Source: Glutamicibacter arilaitensis Re117 (lineage in GTDB: Bacteria; Actinomycetota; Actinomycetes; Actinomycetales; Micrococcaceae). From it: 64,000 nucleotides of DNA. Position 1 is the stretch's first letter; every line of letters begins with the position of its first letter. The notes below the pieces were generated by a model, which had not been told where the DNA came from, did no database searches, and saw only the letters and a program-made list of their open reading frames with translations. Both the position numbers and the translations under genes were made by a program. The stretch covers positions 2,914,001-2,978,000 of the forward strand of contig NC_014550.1 in NCBI RefSeq assembly GCF_000197735.1. The letters are read 5' to 3'. Positions 55,559 through 64,000 of the stretch are shown one piece after another.

Positions 55559-58117
55559 CTACTGCCTGTTCAAGCGATTCTTCGTCTTGGCGGTAGCCAC
55601 GTGGTCCCATGGGTTCTCTGGCCATGGATGCTTCGGGTAGCGCCCGCGCATTTCAGCGCGAACCTGCGCATAGGGGCCATTGAAGAAACTGACCAAGTCG
55701 TCGGTGACCGCCAGCGGATGCCCTCCCGGTGAGAGCAGATGAAACTGCACCGCAAGCTTGCCATTGACCAGGCGCGGGGAAGTATCCATTCCAAAGCATT
55801 CTTGTAATTTCACCGATACGACAGCTGGCCCCGACTGGCCAATCTCCGGATACGCCACGGAAATCCTGGACCCGGAGGGCACCTGTAGCCTTTCTGGCAC
55901 CAGTGCATCAAAATCATGGACATGCTCCCAAGGCAGCAACGTGCGCAACGCCGAATACAAATCGACCTTGGCCACGTTCTTGCCCGAAGCCACCTGACGC
56001 AGCACCGGCTGCAGCCAGTTCCCTGCAGATGCGATCAGGCTCTGGTCATCTACCGCGATGTAGGGTTCGCCCAGCAAGCGATGAGCCGTATCCATACGCC
56101 GGCGCAAGGCCTCGAATTTATCGTGGGTGCCGAAGAAGCCAAGACCTTGGATGGCAATGGCATTAGCAACTGCTTCCTTGCCCAACTCTTCGGTGGCCTT
56201 GATGGGATGGGCTGCCAGCTCGATTGCACCAAAGCTCTCAACCTGCCGGGCACTGATCTTCCCGTCAACCAGTTCTGCCGTCTCCCGTTTCTGGTGAAGC
56301 TGCGGCAGCAGTTCCAAGACAGTTTCAAAGTCAATGCCAATAGCCCGACGAATCATGGATTTGGAACCAGTGCGGGAGACTTCGGCGACCGCAATAAATT
56401 CTTCATGCACCAATTGACTGCCGCGGGGCAGTGCAGCACGGGTGCCCGAAGCCAACAGGTATTCTTCATGGCCGACCTTGCGCGCAATCCATTGCGGATA
56501 CGCCAGAGCGCACACCCCGGCCAGCCCCTGGGCAGCTGAGGCAGGCTGGCGGCCTGCACTGTTTCCGGCGACGCCCAGAAGCTTCTCCAAACGCTGCGCC
56601 TCGTGCTTCCAGGCTCGGTTCGCCGGATGCGAGCTCCGGCGCACGGCGCTGAGCAATTCGTTCAGATCCGCGCTGGCAATGCGCTCCGAACTGGAAAGCA
56701 AAGCCACCGCCTCGGCTGCCGCCCGGGTGCCGAAAATCTGGTTCCCTTCCAAGAGGGCGCGTGCGGTACGCGGATCAGTTGGAATCTTCATCATCTGCTC
56801 ACCCAATGAGGTGATCTGCCCGGAGTCGTCAACCGCGTCCAGTGCGCGCAAGACCTGCTCATCATGAGCCATGGTGGCAGCCGGCGGGGCTTCCCACATG
56901 CTTAGGCCTTCACCGCGCGGTGTCCCCCACGCGGCCAGCGACAGCCCGGCAGCAGCCAGGTCGCCGGTACGGATTTCCGGTGTGGAATGCGCTGGGGCGG
57001 CGGCAAAGGATTTGGGATCCAAGGTCCGCACCACCTTGCCCGGCCCCAGGCGTCCTGCACGTCCGGCCCTTTGGGTGGCCGCCGAACGGCTGGCAACCAC
57101 CGTCATCAGCCCGGAGAAACCTCGCGAGCTATCCCGGCGAGGTTCACGGGCGTAGCCTGCATCAACGACCAGGTGCACCCGTGGCACGGTGACCGACGAT
57201 TCGGCGATGGAGGTGGCGACAATAATCCGTGCGGCGCTGCCTGCTGCGGGTTCGCTGAGGATCTGGTCCTGTTCTTTGGAGGAAATCTGCGAATGCAGGG
57301 CCAAGGCCTGTCCTCCGGTGGCCGCCACCTGTGAGCAGACGCGTTCTACTTCCCGCACGCCCGGGACAAAGACCAAGGTATCGACCGGGGTGCTGCCTGC
57401 TGCATTGGCTGTGGCCGAATGCTTTACTGCCACGGTTGCTACATGGCGCAGGTACTCGTCCTTCAACCCGTGTTCGGTATTGCGCGTTCCGGGGAAGCTG
57501 TCGAAAGCTTCTTGCACTTCATGCTGCGCTGTTTGGGCGCTGAGCACCGCAGCTGGCTTCTCGCGTGCCAGCAGCTGTGACAGCTCTTGGGCATGCAAGG
57601 TGGCACTCATGACGATCAGCGACAAGTCATCGCGTAGTTCGCTGACCTGGTTGACCATCGCCAGCAGCAAGTCGGTATCGATGGAACGCTCATGGACTTC
57701 ATCAATGATTACCGCGCTGACACCGTCAAGATCCGGATCGGCCAGCAGCTTGCGCAGCATCAGGCCCGCGGTCACGAATTCGATCTGGGTCTGTGCCGAT
57801 GCCCTGCGTTCGCCACGAACCGCGAATCCGACCCGCTCGCCCAAGGCCGAGCCATCAAGCTGGGCCAGGCGGCGGGCTGCGGCACGGGCTGCGACACGGC
57901 GTGGCTGGGTCACCATGATTTTGCCAGTCAACCCGGCCTGTTCCAGTGCGTTGGCTACCGTAGGAGGAACGATCGTGGTTTTACCGGATCCCGGTGGCGC
58001 TTGGATAACCAGCGGCTGCGCAGGATGCGCTGCCACGGAGGCGTAGAGTTCTTCGCGGCTTGGTCCGAAGGCCAGTCCCGAAGAAATCTTCTCCAAGTCA
58101 AAGCGAACCGGGTTCAT
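55559..58117 (-). CDS. hrpB: ATP-dependent RNA helicase HrpB
   Basis: An 852-aa DExH helicase. Motif I is PPGSGKTTIVP, motif II DEVHER, motif III SATL, and motif VI QRAGRAGRLGPG. The helicase-associated and HrpB C-terminal regions follow, with the C-terminus FNGPYAQVRAEMRGRYPKHP as the family signature. Its function in bacteria is poorly defined, probably RNA remodelling. The ATG at 58117 overlaps the upstream hydrolase stop by four bases (ATGA), so it is translationally coupled to it. Confidence 0.93.
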   Translation of the reverse strand: MNPVRFDLEKISSGLAFGPSREELYASVAAHPAQPLVIQAPPGSGKTTIVPPTVANALEQAGLTGKIMVTQPRRVAARAAARRLAQLDGSALGERVGFAVRGERRASAQTQIEFVTAGLMLRKLLADPDLDGVSAVIIDEVHERSIDTDLLLAMVNQVSELRDDLSLIVMSATLHAQELSQLLAREKPAAVLSAQTAQHEVQEAFDSFPGTRNTEHGLKDEYLRHVATVAVKHSATANAAGSTPVDTLVFVPGVREVERVCSQVAATGGQALALHSQISSKEQDQILSEPAAGSAARIIVATSIAESSVTVPRVHLVVDAGYAREPRRDSSRGFSGLMTVVASRSAATQRAGRAGRLGPGKVVRTLDPKSFAAAPAHSTPEIRTGDLAAAGLSLAAWGTPRGEGLSMWEAPPAATMAHDEQVLRALDAVDDSGQITSLGEQMMKIPTDPRTARALLEGNQIFGTRAAAEAVALLSSSERIASADLNELLSAVRRSSHPANRAWKHEAQRLEKLLGVAGNSAGRQPASAAQGLAGVCALAYPQWIARKVGHEEYLLASGTRAALPRGSQLVHEEFIAVAEVSRTGSKSMIRRAIGIDFETVLELLPQLHQKRETAELVDGKISARQVESFGAIELAAHPIKATEELGKEAVANAIAIQGLGFFGTHDKFEALRRRMDTAHRLLGEPYIAVDDQSLIASAGNWLQPVLRQVASGKNVAKVDLYSALRTLLPWEHVHDFDALVPERLQVPSGSRISVAYPEIGQSGPAVVSVKLQECFGMDTSPRLVNGKLAVQFHLLSPGGHPLAVTDDLVSFFNGPYAQVRAEMRGRYPKHPWPENPWDHVATAKTKNRLNRQ

Positions 58118-58905
58118 CGCTGGCGTCCGGTCCAAAAAGACTGGATTGCGTTCACTACCGGTTCGATGGGGAACAGCGTGCTGCCGTGCGTTCGCTCTGG
58201 CAGGACCACCATGCGTGCATCGGGCAAGGTGCGGACCATGATCTTGTTCTGGTCGAAGCGCGGCTGGTCCCTGGTTCCGATCAGCAACAAGGTAGGGATC
58301 CTGATTTTCGCAAGGTCAGCCAAGTCGATATTCTGCAAGGTCTCGGCTGCTTCGTAGTAAGCCGCCAGGGCCAGCGGATCATTGGATTTGAAGGCCAGGC
58401 GCGTGGACGGATCAAGGCGTCCGTTCTTTTCCTGCCCGATGACAAAACCCTCGATATCGCCGTTTCGAAGCACCTCGAGATAGCCAGGGAAGAACAGCTT
58501 TCCAATTTCGCCGTCAGTGATTTCGTAGGTGCCGCCGAGCATGATCAAGGAGATCACTTGCTCGGGGTGATGCATGGCCATATGAAGTCCGGTGCGTGCG
58601 CCGAAGGAATAGCCGACGATATGGATGCGTTCAATGCCCAAGTGATCCAGCACCGCTTGGATATCCCCGACCACCTTATCCATGGTGTAGTCAGCCACGT
58701 CGTGGGATTTGGCGGACTTGCCATGCCCGCGCAGGTCCATCCGGATGGTCCGGTGCCCCTCGCCCAGTGCTTTGGTGTATCCCAGGCCGCGCCAAATAGA
58801 TCGTGACAGTGCGGAACCGTGCAGGAATAGAATCGGTTCGCCCCCGTCCTGGTCATCATCAAAGAAGATTTCGGATCCATCGGCGGGGTTATTGATCATT
58901 GGCAT
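58114..58905 (-). CDS. Alpha/beta hydrolase
   Basis: About 263 aa with an alpha/beta hydrolase fold. LFLHGSALSRSIW carries the oxyanion loop, GYSFGARTG the nucleophile Ser, and PERTHGSTLF the catalytic His. RMDLRGHGKSAKS is also typical. The start is ATG 58905 (or 58899); an ATG far upstream at 59007 would add an atypical N-terminus. Overlap with hrpB suggests co-expression, though no shared pathway is apparent. Confidence 0.85.
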   Translation of the reverse strand: MPMINNPADGSEIFFDDDQDGGEPILFLHGSALSRSIWRGLGYTKALGEGHRTIRMDLRGHGKSAKSHDVADYTMDKVVGDIQAVLDHLGIERIHIVGYSFGARTGLHMAMHHPEQVISLIMLGGTYEITDGEIGKLFFPGYLEVLRNGDIEGFVIGQEKNGRLDPSTRLAFKSNDPLALAAYYEAAETLQNIDLADLAKIRIPTLLLIGTRDQPRFDQNKIMVRTLPDARMVVLPERTHGSTLFPIEPVVNAIQSFWTGRQR

Positions 58906-59051
58906 ACCTACGATTAAATCCTGTCCGTGCGATGAAGCCGAAATCAGAGTATTGCTTTGCCCTCGACAACCATGGTGAATGGGTGAACACTGAAGGAACA
59001 GGGACAAGTCATCTTTGCCGAAGGTGGCGAACGGATGTTGGGAGGAAGAGC

Positions 59052-59213
59052 ATGTCTGAACAAACAGGTGCCGGGCTGGCCGGTGGTGCTGAAGAGGAAA
59101 AGCAACGGCTTGCCGCAGAAGAGAAGAAACGGCACGACGAGCATGATGAAGAGCTAGTCGAAGAATGGGAAGACGAATCCTTCCCCGCTTCCGACCCGCC
59201 CTCGAATTATTAG
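59052..59213 (+). CDS. Small acidic protein ending SFPASDPPSNY
   Basis: A 53-aa Glu/Lys-rich product. The C-terminal SFPASDPPSNY motif recurs in small actinobacterial proteins of unknown function. The start follows a very strong GGAGGAAGAG site, supporting real expression. The middle (EEEKQRLAAEEKKRHDEHDE) is predicted to be a charged helix. No function can be assigned. Confidence 0.75.
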   Translation: MSEQTGAGLAGGAEEEKQRLAAEEKKRHDEHDEELVEEWEDESFPASDPPSNY

Positions 59214-59513
59214 AAACAGCATCTTCCTAAGAGAGAACACACGTGGTATTCAGCTACCTTCAAGATTCAGCTCCTAGTGTGGTTAATACCTTCTCAAGGT
59301 GCGAGTGATCTAGATGAACCGATCCGCACAGGCGTTACCTCCTTGGCCTGGCGGGTCGGTTCCTCATTTAACACTTCTTTCTGCAGCCCGGTTACGCATT
59401 GAGCGGATTCATCGCATGGCTCTGTAAAACACTAAGTAATCTGACATATTCTGGTAACGAAGATCTCATATCCTCCACCGTCGCCAGCATATGCGCTGGC
59501 AGAAAGGTGCCTC
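59214..59513. other. 300-bp intergenic region with a long hairpin
   Basis: AACCGATCCGC (59317-59327) pairs with GCGGGTCGGTT (59351-59361) with one G-U, enclosing a CAGGC/GCCTG stem. It is followed by TTCCTCATTT and may terminate the small gene upstream. Just before the next gene GCCAGC/GCTGGC (59483-59500) can form a hairpin beside the ribosome binding site AGAAAGGTG. Nothing else is recognised. Confidence 0.5.
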
Positions 59514-60575
59514 GTGGAATACGAACGCCTCCCTTCCATCTCGGAACTGCACCGCCCATACACTGCTGCCGCGGACCGTTATGAGCACTACGGCTACCGC
59601 CGCGTTGGCGATTCGGGCCTGCGCCTTCCCCCACTTTCCTTGGGACTTTGGTGGAACTTCGGTGACAACCGTCCATTCGACACCCAGCGCGAGATCCTGC
59701 GCCACGCTTTCGACAACGGCATCAACCACTTCGATTTGGCCAACAACTATGGCCCACCAGCAGGTTCCGCCGAAGAGAACTTTGGCCGCATGATGGCCAA
59801 GGATTTCAAGCCCTACCGCAACGAGCTGGTCATCTCTTCCAAAGCCGGCTACGACATGTGGCCTGGTCCGCACGGAACCTTCGGTTCGCGCAAGTACCTG
59901 CTTGCCTCATGCGAAGCATCGCTGCAGAAGATGAATCTGGACTACGTGGACATCTTCTATTCGCACCGCTTTGATCCAAAGACGCCCCTGGAAGAAACCA
60001 TCGGCGCACTGGATACACTGGTTCGCCAGGGCAAGGCCACCTACGTAGGCATTTCCTCCTACTCCGCTGAGCGCACGGCAGAAGCTGTGGCAATTGCCAA
60101 GGACTTGGGAACTCCGCTGGTTATCCACCAGCCGTCGTACAACATCCTGAATCCATGGGTTGAGCACGGACTCTTGCAGACCCTGCAGGAAGAACGCATG
60201 GGCGCCATCGCCTTCACCCCATTGGCTCAGGGCCTGTTGACCGACAAGTACTTGGAGACCACGGATGTGGTTCGCCAGGGCGGACGCCGTTCGCTCGAAG
60301 CCCAGCTCACCGAAGAGAACCTGACCAAGGTTCGCCGCCTGAACGAAGTTGCGCAGAAGCGCGGCCAGTCGCTGGCCCAGATGGCCCTGGCCTGGCTGCT
60401 GCGTGATGGCGCGGCGACCTCGGTGCTGATTGGCGCCTCGTCGACCAAGCAGCTTGATGAGAACTTGGGCGCACTGGAGAACGTTGATTTCACCGAAGCT
60501 GAATTGGCTGAAATCGCCAAGATTGCCCAGGGCGATGCCGGCATCGATTGGTGGCGCGCTTCCGCTATCGGCTAG
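59514..60575 (+). CDS. Aldo/keto reductase, YghZ-like
   Basis: A 353-aa AKR14/YghZ-type reductase, close in layout to L-glyceraldehyde 3-phosphate reductase. The catalytic tetrad is D74, Y79 (HFDLANNYG), K110 (ISSKAGY) and H151 (FYSHRFD). The NADPH site includes QEERMGAIAFTPLAQGLLT. It detoxifies reactive aldehydes such as methylglyoxal in E. coli. GTG start with AAAGGTG upstream. It is monocistronic and ends at a rho-independent terminator. Confidence 0.9.
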   Translation: MEYERLPSISELHRPYTAAADRYEHYGYRRVGDSGLRLPPLSLGLWWNFGDNRPFDTQREILRHAFDNGINHFDLANNYGPPAGSAEENFGRMMAKDFKPYRNELVISSKAGYDMWPGPHGTFGSRKYLLASCEASLQKMNLDYVDIFYSHRFDPKTPLEETIGALDTLVRQGKATYVGISSYSAERTAEAVAIAKDLGTPLVIHQPSYNILNPWVEHGLLQTLQEERMGAIAFTPLAQGLLTDKYLETTDVVRQGGRRSLEAQLTEENLTKVRRLNEVAQKRGQSLAQMALAWLLRDGAATSVLIGASSTKQLDENLGALENVDFTEAELAEIAKIAQGDAGIDWWRASAIG

Positions 60576-60613
60576 CAACCCACTAATCACACCCGAATTT
60601 GGCGTGCATTGAA

Positions 60614-60655
60614 GTCACGGTTTGCCAAGGATATCTTGGCAAACCGTGACTTTTT
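60614..60655 (+). terminator. Rho-independent terminator
   Basis: Perfect 16-bp stem (60614-60629 with 60635-60650), GATAT loop and TTTTTC tail. Confidence 0.95.
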
Positions 60656-60758
60656 CTTTCCCTTCGGTCAGCATCCAGATTTTCAGCCCAATGCCTGCTG
60701 TTCTGTGGTGGCTCAAAATGGTTTCTCCAGATAGGCTCAAAGTAGACGAAATATGAAG

Positions 60759-60771
60759 TGAATTACATTCA
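60759..60771 (+). promoter_or_regulatory. TGAATTACATTCA operator-like motif before gabD
   Basis: The palindrome TGAAT-TAC-ATTCA, 76 bp before the dehydrogenase start, matches TGAATCACATTCA in the promoter of the FAD oxidoreductase operon (8712-8724) at 12 of 13 positions. Shared control of the two loci is inferred. Confidence 0.5.
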
Positions 60772-60847
60772 TTTATTGCGTGAAGTTCGATAGCGTAAGC
60801 GCATAGGGCTTACGCCAACCACTTTGGTACCTACGACAGGAGCATTG

Positions 60848-62230
60848 ATGAGCGCCCCAACCTACAAGGTCTTGAACCCGGCTACCGGTGAAGTTGTTGA
60901 AGAATTCAACGCGGCAACCGATGACCAAGTTCAACAGGCACTGACCGCAGCGCAAAGCGCCTACGAGTCATGGCAGGACGTTGATATCACCGAGCGTGCC
61001 AAGATTGTTTCCAAGGTCGGCGCACTCTTCGCTGAACGTGCAGCGGAACTGGGCAAGATCATGACCACGGAAATGGGCAAGCCATTGTCTGAAGCCGTGG
61101 GCGAGGCAGAATTTTGCCAGGAAATCTTTGAATACTTCGCTACCGAAGGCCCGACCTTGGCCGCAGACCAGGAAATCAAGTCCTTCTCCGGTGGCAAAGC
61201 CATCGTGCAGAAGCGTCCAGTTGGCCCGCTGCTGGGCATCATGCCGTGGAACTTCCCGCTGTACCAGGTAGCCCGTTTCGCAGCGCCTAACCTGATGCTG
61301 GGCAACACCATCATCTTGAAGCATGCAGAATCCTGCCCGCGTTCGGCACTGGCCATCCAAGAAATCATGGATGAAGCCGGCGTCCCGGCAGGTGTCTACA
61401 ACAACCTGTTCGCTACCCACGACCAGATCTCCACCATCATCGCCGACTCCCGCGTCCAGGGCGTCTCGCTGACCGGCTCGGAGCGCGCTGGCGCAATCAT
61501 CGGCGAGCAGGCCGGACGCAACCTGAAGAAGGCAGTACTGGAGCTGGGCGGCTCGGATCCTTTCGTTGTGCTGGACTCCGATGATGTCTCGGGCATTGTG
61601 GATACCGCCTGGGGCTACCGCATCGATAACACCGGCCAGGCATGCAACTCGAACAAACGCATGATTGTCATGGACGACATCTACGACGAGTTCGTTTCCG
61701 AACTGACCAAGCGCGCCGAAGGCCTGAAGCCAGGGGACCCAATGGAAGAAGCCGAGGGAACCTTCGCTCCGCTTTCCTCGCGCCAGGCTGCAGAAGCGCT
61801 GCACGAGCAGGTTCAGGATGCGGTCGCCAAGGGCGCTACCCTGCATGCAGGCGGCGTGCTGCATGATGGCCCTTCGGCCTACTACTCCCCTGCTGTGCTC
61901 ACCGGGATCACCAAGGACATGCGCGCCTACTACGAAGAGCTCTTCGGTCCGGTAGCCGTCGTCTACAAGGTATCCAGCGACGAAGAAGCAACCGAGCTGG
62001 CCAATGACACCATCTACGGCCTTGGCGGATCGGTGCACTCCACCGATGTTGAGCGCGCATCCAAGGTGGCACAGAAGCTGCAGTCCGGCATGACCAACGT
62101 CAACGCAGCCAGCGCCGAAGGAGCAGAGATGCCATTCGGTGGCGTCAAGCGCTCAGGCTTCGGCCGAGAACTTGGACCACTGGGCATGGACGAGTTCGTG
62201 AACAAGCGTCTGTTCTACGTAGGCGAGTAA
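60848..62230 (+). CDS. gabD: NAD(P)-dependent succinate-semialdehyde dehydrogenase
   Basis: A 460-aa aldehyde dehydrogenase with GIMPWNFPLYQVARF, general base Glu in VLELGGSDPFVV and nucleophile Cys in NTGQACNSNKR. The NTGQACNS and GEAEFCQEIFEYFA segments match the short succinate-semialdehyde dehydrogenases of actinobacteria. It would finish GABA or polyamine breakdown by making succinate. The start at 60848 follows ACAGGAG. It is monocistronic between two terminators, with a motif upstream shared with the amine oxidoreductase operon. Confidence 0.85.
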   Translation: MSAPTYKVLNPATGEVVEEFNAATDDQVQQALTAAQSAYESWQDVDITERAKIVSKVGALFAERAAELGKIMTTEMGKPLSEAVGEAEFCQEIFEYFATEGPTLAADQEIKSFSGGKAIVQKRPVGPLLGIMPWNFPLYQVARFAAPNLMLGNTIILKHAESCPRSALAIQEIMDEAGVPAGVYNNLFATHDQISTIIADSRVQGVSLTGSERAGAIIGEQAGRNLKKAVLELGGSDPFVVLDSDDVSGIVDTAWGYRIDNTGQACNSNKRMIVMDDIYDEFVSELTKRAEGLKPGDPMEEAEGTFAPLSSRQAAEALHEQVQDAVAKGATLHAGGVLHDGPSAYYSPAVLTGITKDMRAYYEELFGPVAVVYKVSSDEEATELANDTIYGLGGSVHSTDVERASKVAQKLQSGMTNVNAASAEGAEMPFGGVKRSGFGRELGPLGMDEFVNKRLFYVGE

Positions 62231-62273
62231 TCCGCCTAGATCCGCAACAGCGACGCAAAGTACCAGCTACATA

Positions 62274-62311
62274 ATTTTAGGGGCGAACCAAAACGGTTCG
62301 CCCCTAAATTT
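62274..62311. terminator. Bidirectional terminator
   Basis: A stem of about 16 bp (AATTTTAGGGGCGAACC against GGTTCGCCCCTAAATT) with loop AAAAC and AT-rich ends, between the convergent dehydrogenase and HTTM gene. Confidence 0.85.
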
Positions 62312-62331
62312 ATGCTCAAGAGCCTCTTCGG

Positions 62332-63405
62332 CTAAGCGTTGGAAGAGACTTTTTCGGCTGATTTCTCGTTGATTTCGATCTTTTCAGAAATCTTCAGCGA
62401 CGGCTTCTTCGTACGGAACCGGTCGTTCCACACCCCGTACAGCCAGCGCTGAATCGTCAGCCAGGTCGCGCTAGACACCAGCACCGCGTCTGCGGAAGCC
62501 ATAATGCCTGAGAAGAAAGGGAGGCCCATAACAACTGCGATGCCGATATGCATTCCAAGAATAGTAACCAACGCAATTCTCCGGCTGATCTTATGGAACA
62601 GCATGAATGGGAATGCAATTTGAGCAACAACAGTCACGTAGGTAGTCAAAGCAACGATCCACGAATTCGTGGTAATTAAATCGCTAAGCCAAGGGAAGAC
62701 ACCGTACGCCTCGGAACTAACCGGATAGTACATTGCCGTACCGTTTTGCCAGAGTTTGCCTTGAACCTTGTACAGTCCTGCTTCAAGATAGACCATGCAA
62801 AGTTGGGCTACAACCAGGCACAGCGCAAGGTTGTGCAGGACCGTAACTGCTTCGATTTCCTTTTTCGTTTTCCCTGCGCGTCTACGTAGCCAAGAATCCA
62901 CAGACCAGTGCTTAGACAAGTCAGCAAAAATCAAATAGATCAGCATGATACGGATGAAGTAGTTTCCACCGTCGGAAACTGGCGTATTTTGTGCGTTGAT
63001 CGCCGTATAAAAAATGAAGAAGAGCGGAGTGACAAATCGAGTTTGCCAACCAACCACAAATACGATTGCCAATACGATAGCCATCACGTACCAGAAGACG
63101 AAGAACCCGAGCCCCGCATCTCGCAGAATGTCCAAAGGCCATTTGTAGCCAAGCACAGAACGATAGGGTTCAAGGTACTCAGAACCCGGCCCCCAGATCT
63201 TGGTAGCGACAGGTATGTTGGCGATCAACCAACCCAGAATAAAAAGTCCCGACGCCATGCGCATGACTGCAAGACCGTATGGCGCATGCCGGTTCGCGGT
63301 AAACCATCTGTAGACCCAGGTCAATGCATTGGGGAAGAAAGCGCGATTCTTAGAGATCCATCCGCCGATCGAAGGAGCACTGCTCGTTTGATGTTTCAGC
63401 TCCAT
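62332..63405 (-). CDS. HTTM-domain membrane protein (SdpB-like)
   Basis: A 357-aa polytopic protein with the HTTM (horizontally transferred transmembrane) pattern: RHAPYGLAVMRMASGLFILGW, then a helix pair around VFVVGWQTRFVTPLFFIFYT, SDGGNYFIRIMLIYLIFADLS and YLEAGLYKVQGKLWQNGTAMYY. HTTM domains resemble vitamin K-dependent gamma-carboxylases and include SdpB. The C-terminus is a Lys/Glu-rich cytoplasmic tail. It overlaps the upstream DUF5819-like gene by 10 bp. Base composition is more AT-rich than its neighbours, suggesting acquisition. Confidence 0.82.
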   Translation of the reverse strand: MELKHQTSSAPSIGGWISKNRAFFPNALTWVYRWFTANRHAPYGLAVMRMASGLFILGWLIANIPVATKIWGPGSEYLEPYRSVLGYKWPLDILRDAGLGFFVFWYVMAIVLAIVFVVGWQTRFVTPLFFIFYTAINAQNTPVSDGGNYFIRIMLIYLIFADLSKHWSVDSWLRRRAGKTKKEIEAVTVLHNLALCLVVAQLCMVYLEAGLYKVQGKLWQNGTAMYYPVSSEAYGVFPWLSDLITTNSWIVALTTYVTVVAQIAFPFMLFHKISRRIALVTILGMHIGIAVVMGLPFFSGIMASADAVLVSSATWLTIQRWLYGVWNDRFRTKKPSLKISEKIEINEKSAEKVSSNA

Positions 63406-64000
63406 ACCAACACCGCCGCTTGGCTAAATTCCTTGGTATCTCGCCATCCGATGTAGGTTTCGCGAGTTTTCGTTGTTGAGTTCTCGTCGTTTCGCTGAGC
63501 GAACGGAACAATCGGTTCGCGTCGAAGCTTAATTTCGACCATTGATGCTCCGCCCCACTGTTCTATGGCGTAAAGCGATGCGAATCCGACGGCTGTATCT
63601 TCCATGCGTTTATAGGCTCTTAGATTACTCAATGCTGTTGCAGAATATTTCTCGCGAGCCTCATCTGAATTCAGGTCCACGCCGAAGACCGGTGTTCCCT
63701 GAATAAACGGTCTAGCGATTTGCGATCGAGAATCCGCGGTCAAATTCGATGCAGCGCTCCACAGCCGTCCGTGAATAGACTTAGACTGTTTTGATTCACG
63801 ATTGGCAAACATATTGCCGGCACGGCTTTCCATTTCCTCGGCCGTAACATCGCGCCACTCAGAAAATTTAGCGCCATGCTTGCTGCCTTTGGCACAAATT
63901 TCCGCGCTGGAGAGACATGCACGCATTGTGAAGTATTCATCCTGCGAATACGGCCCAGGTGCAAAAAGACTCCAGCCTTGGTCCAGCGGTCCAAGAAAAT
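63396..64000 (-). CDS. DUF5819-like protein, partner of HTTM (5' end outside window)
   Basis: The frame runs to the window edge and about 200 residues are visible. Near the visible N-terminus is LDQGWSLFAPGPYSQDEYF, the WxLFAPxP motif of DUF5819 proteins. It is followed by SEWRDVTAEEME and a C-terminal VEIKLRREPIVPFAQR strand. An N-terminal membrane anchor would be expected outside the window. SdpA proteins have a comparable motif and also pair with an HTTM protein. It is the upstream member of a coupled pair. Confidence 0.75.
   Translation of the reverse strand, partial: FLGPLDQGWSLFAPGPYSQDEYFTMRACLSSAEICAKGSKHGAKFSEWRDVTAEEMESRAGNMFANRESKQSKSIHGRLWSAASNLTADSRSQIARPFIQGTPVFGVDLNSDEAREKYSATALSNLRAYKRMEDTAVGFASLYAIEQWGGASMVEIKLRREPIVPFAQRNDENSTTKTRETYIGWRDTKEFSQAAVLVWS

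Overview
The window is high-GC actinobacterial chromosome. It most resembles a member of the Micrococcaceae (Arthrobacter or Glutamicibacter type). This rests on an Arthrobacter-like copper amine oxidase, a baeRF2/Rv2629-type ribosome factor, an IdeR/DtxR-like iron box, Zur-like boxes, a tandem glycine riboswitch upstream of a gcvPTH-glyA-sdaA cluster, and frequent GTG/TTG starts. I see no rRNA, tRNA, insertion sequence, phage module or CRISPR array. Many convergent gene pairs are closed by strong hairpin terminators.

Region 1 (1-15.8 kb) is mainly amine and polyamine catabolism. After a membrane-protein tail, a shikimate dehydrogenase-like gene and a rifampin ADP-ribosyltransferase (arr), there is an amine module: aldehyde dehydrogenase, APC permease, FeaR-like AraC regulator, TetR regulator, copper amine oxidase, and a His/Cys-rich membrane protein overlapping the oxidase gene. 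A second module (FAD amine oxidoreductase, cupin, aldehyde dehydrogenase) looks like a putrescine-type pathway. Its promoter shares a 13-bp palindromic motif with the promoter of a succinate-semialdehyde dehydrogenase 52 kb away, suggesting one regulon that feeds amines into succinate. A CDP-glycerol glycerophosphotransferase-family gene, a His-rich zinc-binding lipoprotein with Zur-like boxes, and a YibE/F gene follow.

Region 2 (15.9-34.2 kb) holds a CPBP protease, a Balon/Rv2629-like hibernation-factor homologue, an old yellow enzyme, MgtE with a structured leader, and the glycine-serine cluster (gcvP, gcvT, gcvH, glyA, sdaA). That cluster would convert glycine to serine and on to pyruvate under a glycine riboswitch. 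Next come two hydrolases, an APC permease, an RNase HI fused to an NTF2-like domain, and a small lipoprotein.

Region 3 (34.2-49 kb) contains a glutathionyl-hydroquinone reductase homologue, two MarR regulators flanking an ABC exporter, and a siderophore locus. The siderophore locus has two FecCD permeases, an ATPase fused to a siderophore-interacting reductase domain, and a lipoprotein receptor behind an IdeR-like box. An MBL hydrolase sits inside this locus. An FtsX-type ABC pair, a small redox protein, a stand-alone YqaJ-type nuclease and an MscS channel follow.

Region 4 (49-64 kb) holds a secreted AMIN-like protein, a PhzF-family enzyme, a DHA2 MFS exporter, small helical proteins, DoxX, a TetR with an acyl-CoA dehydrogenase, HrpB helicase with an alpha/beta hydrolase, an aldo/keto reductase and succinate-semialdehyde dehydrogenase. 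The right edge carries an AT-richer pair: an HTTM membrane protein and a DUF5819-like protein cut by the window end. This pair resembles the SdpB/SdpA arrangement and is the least explained system here.
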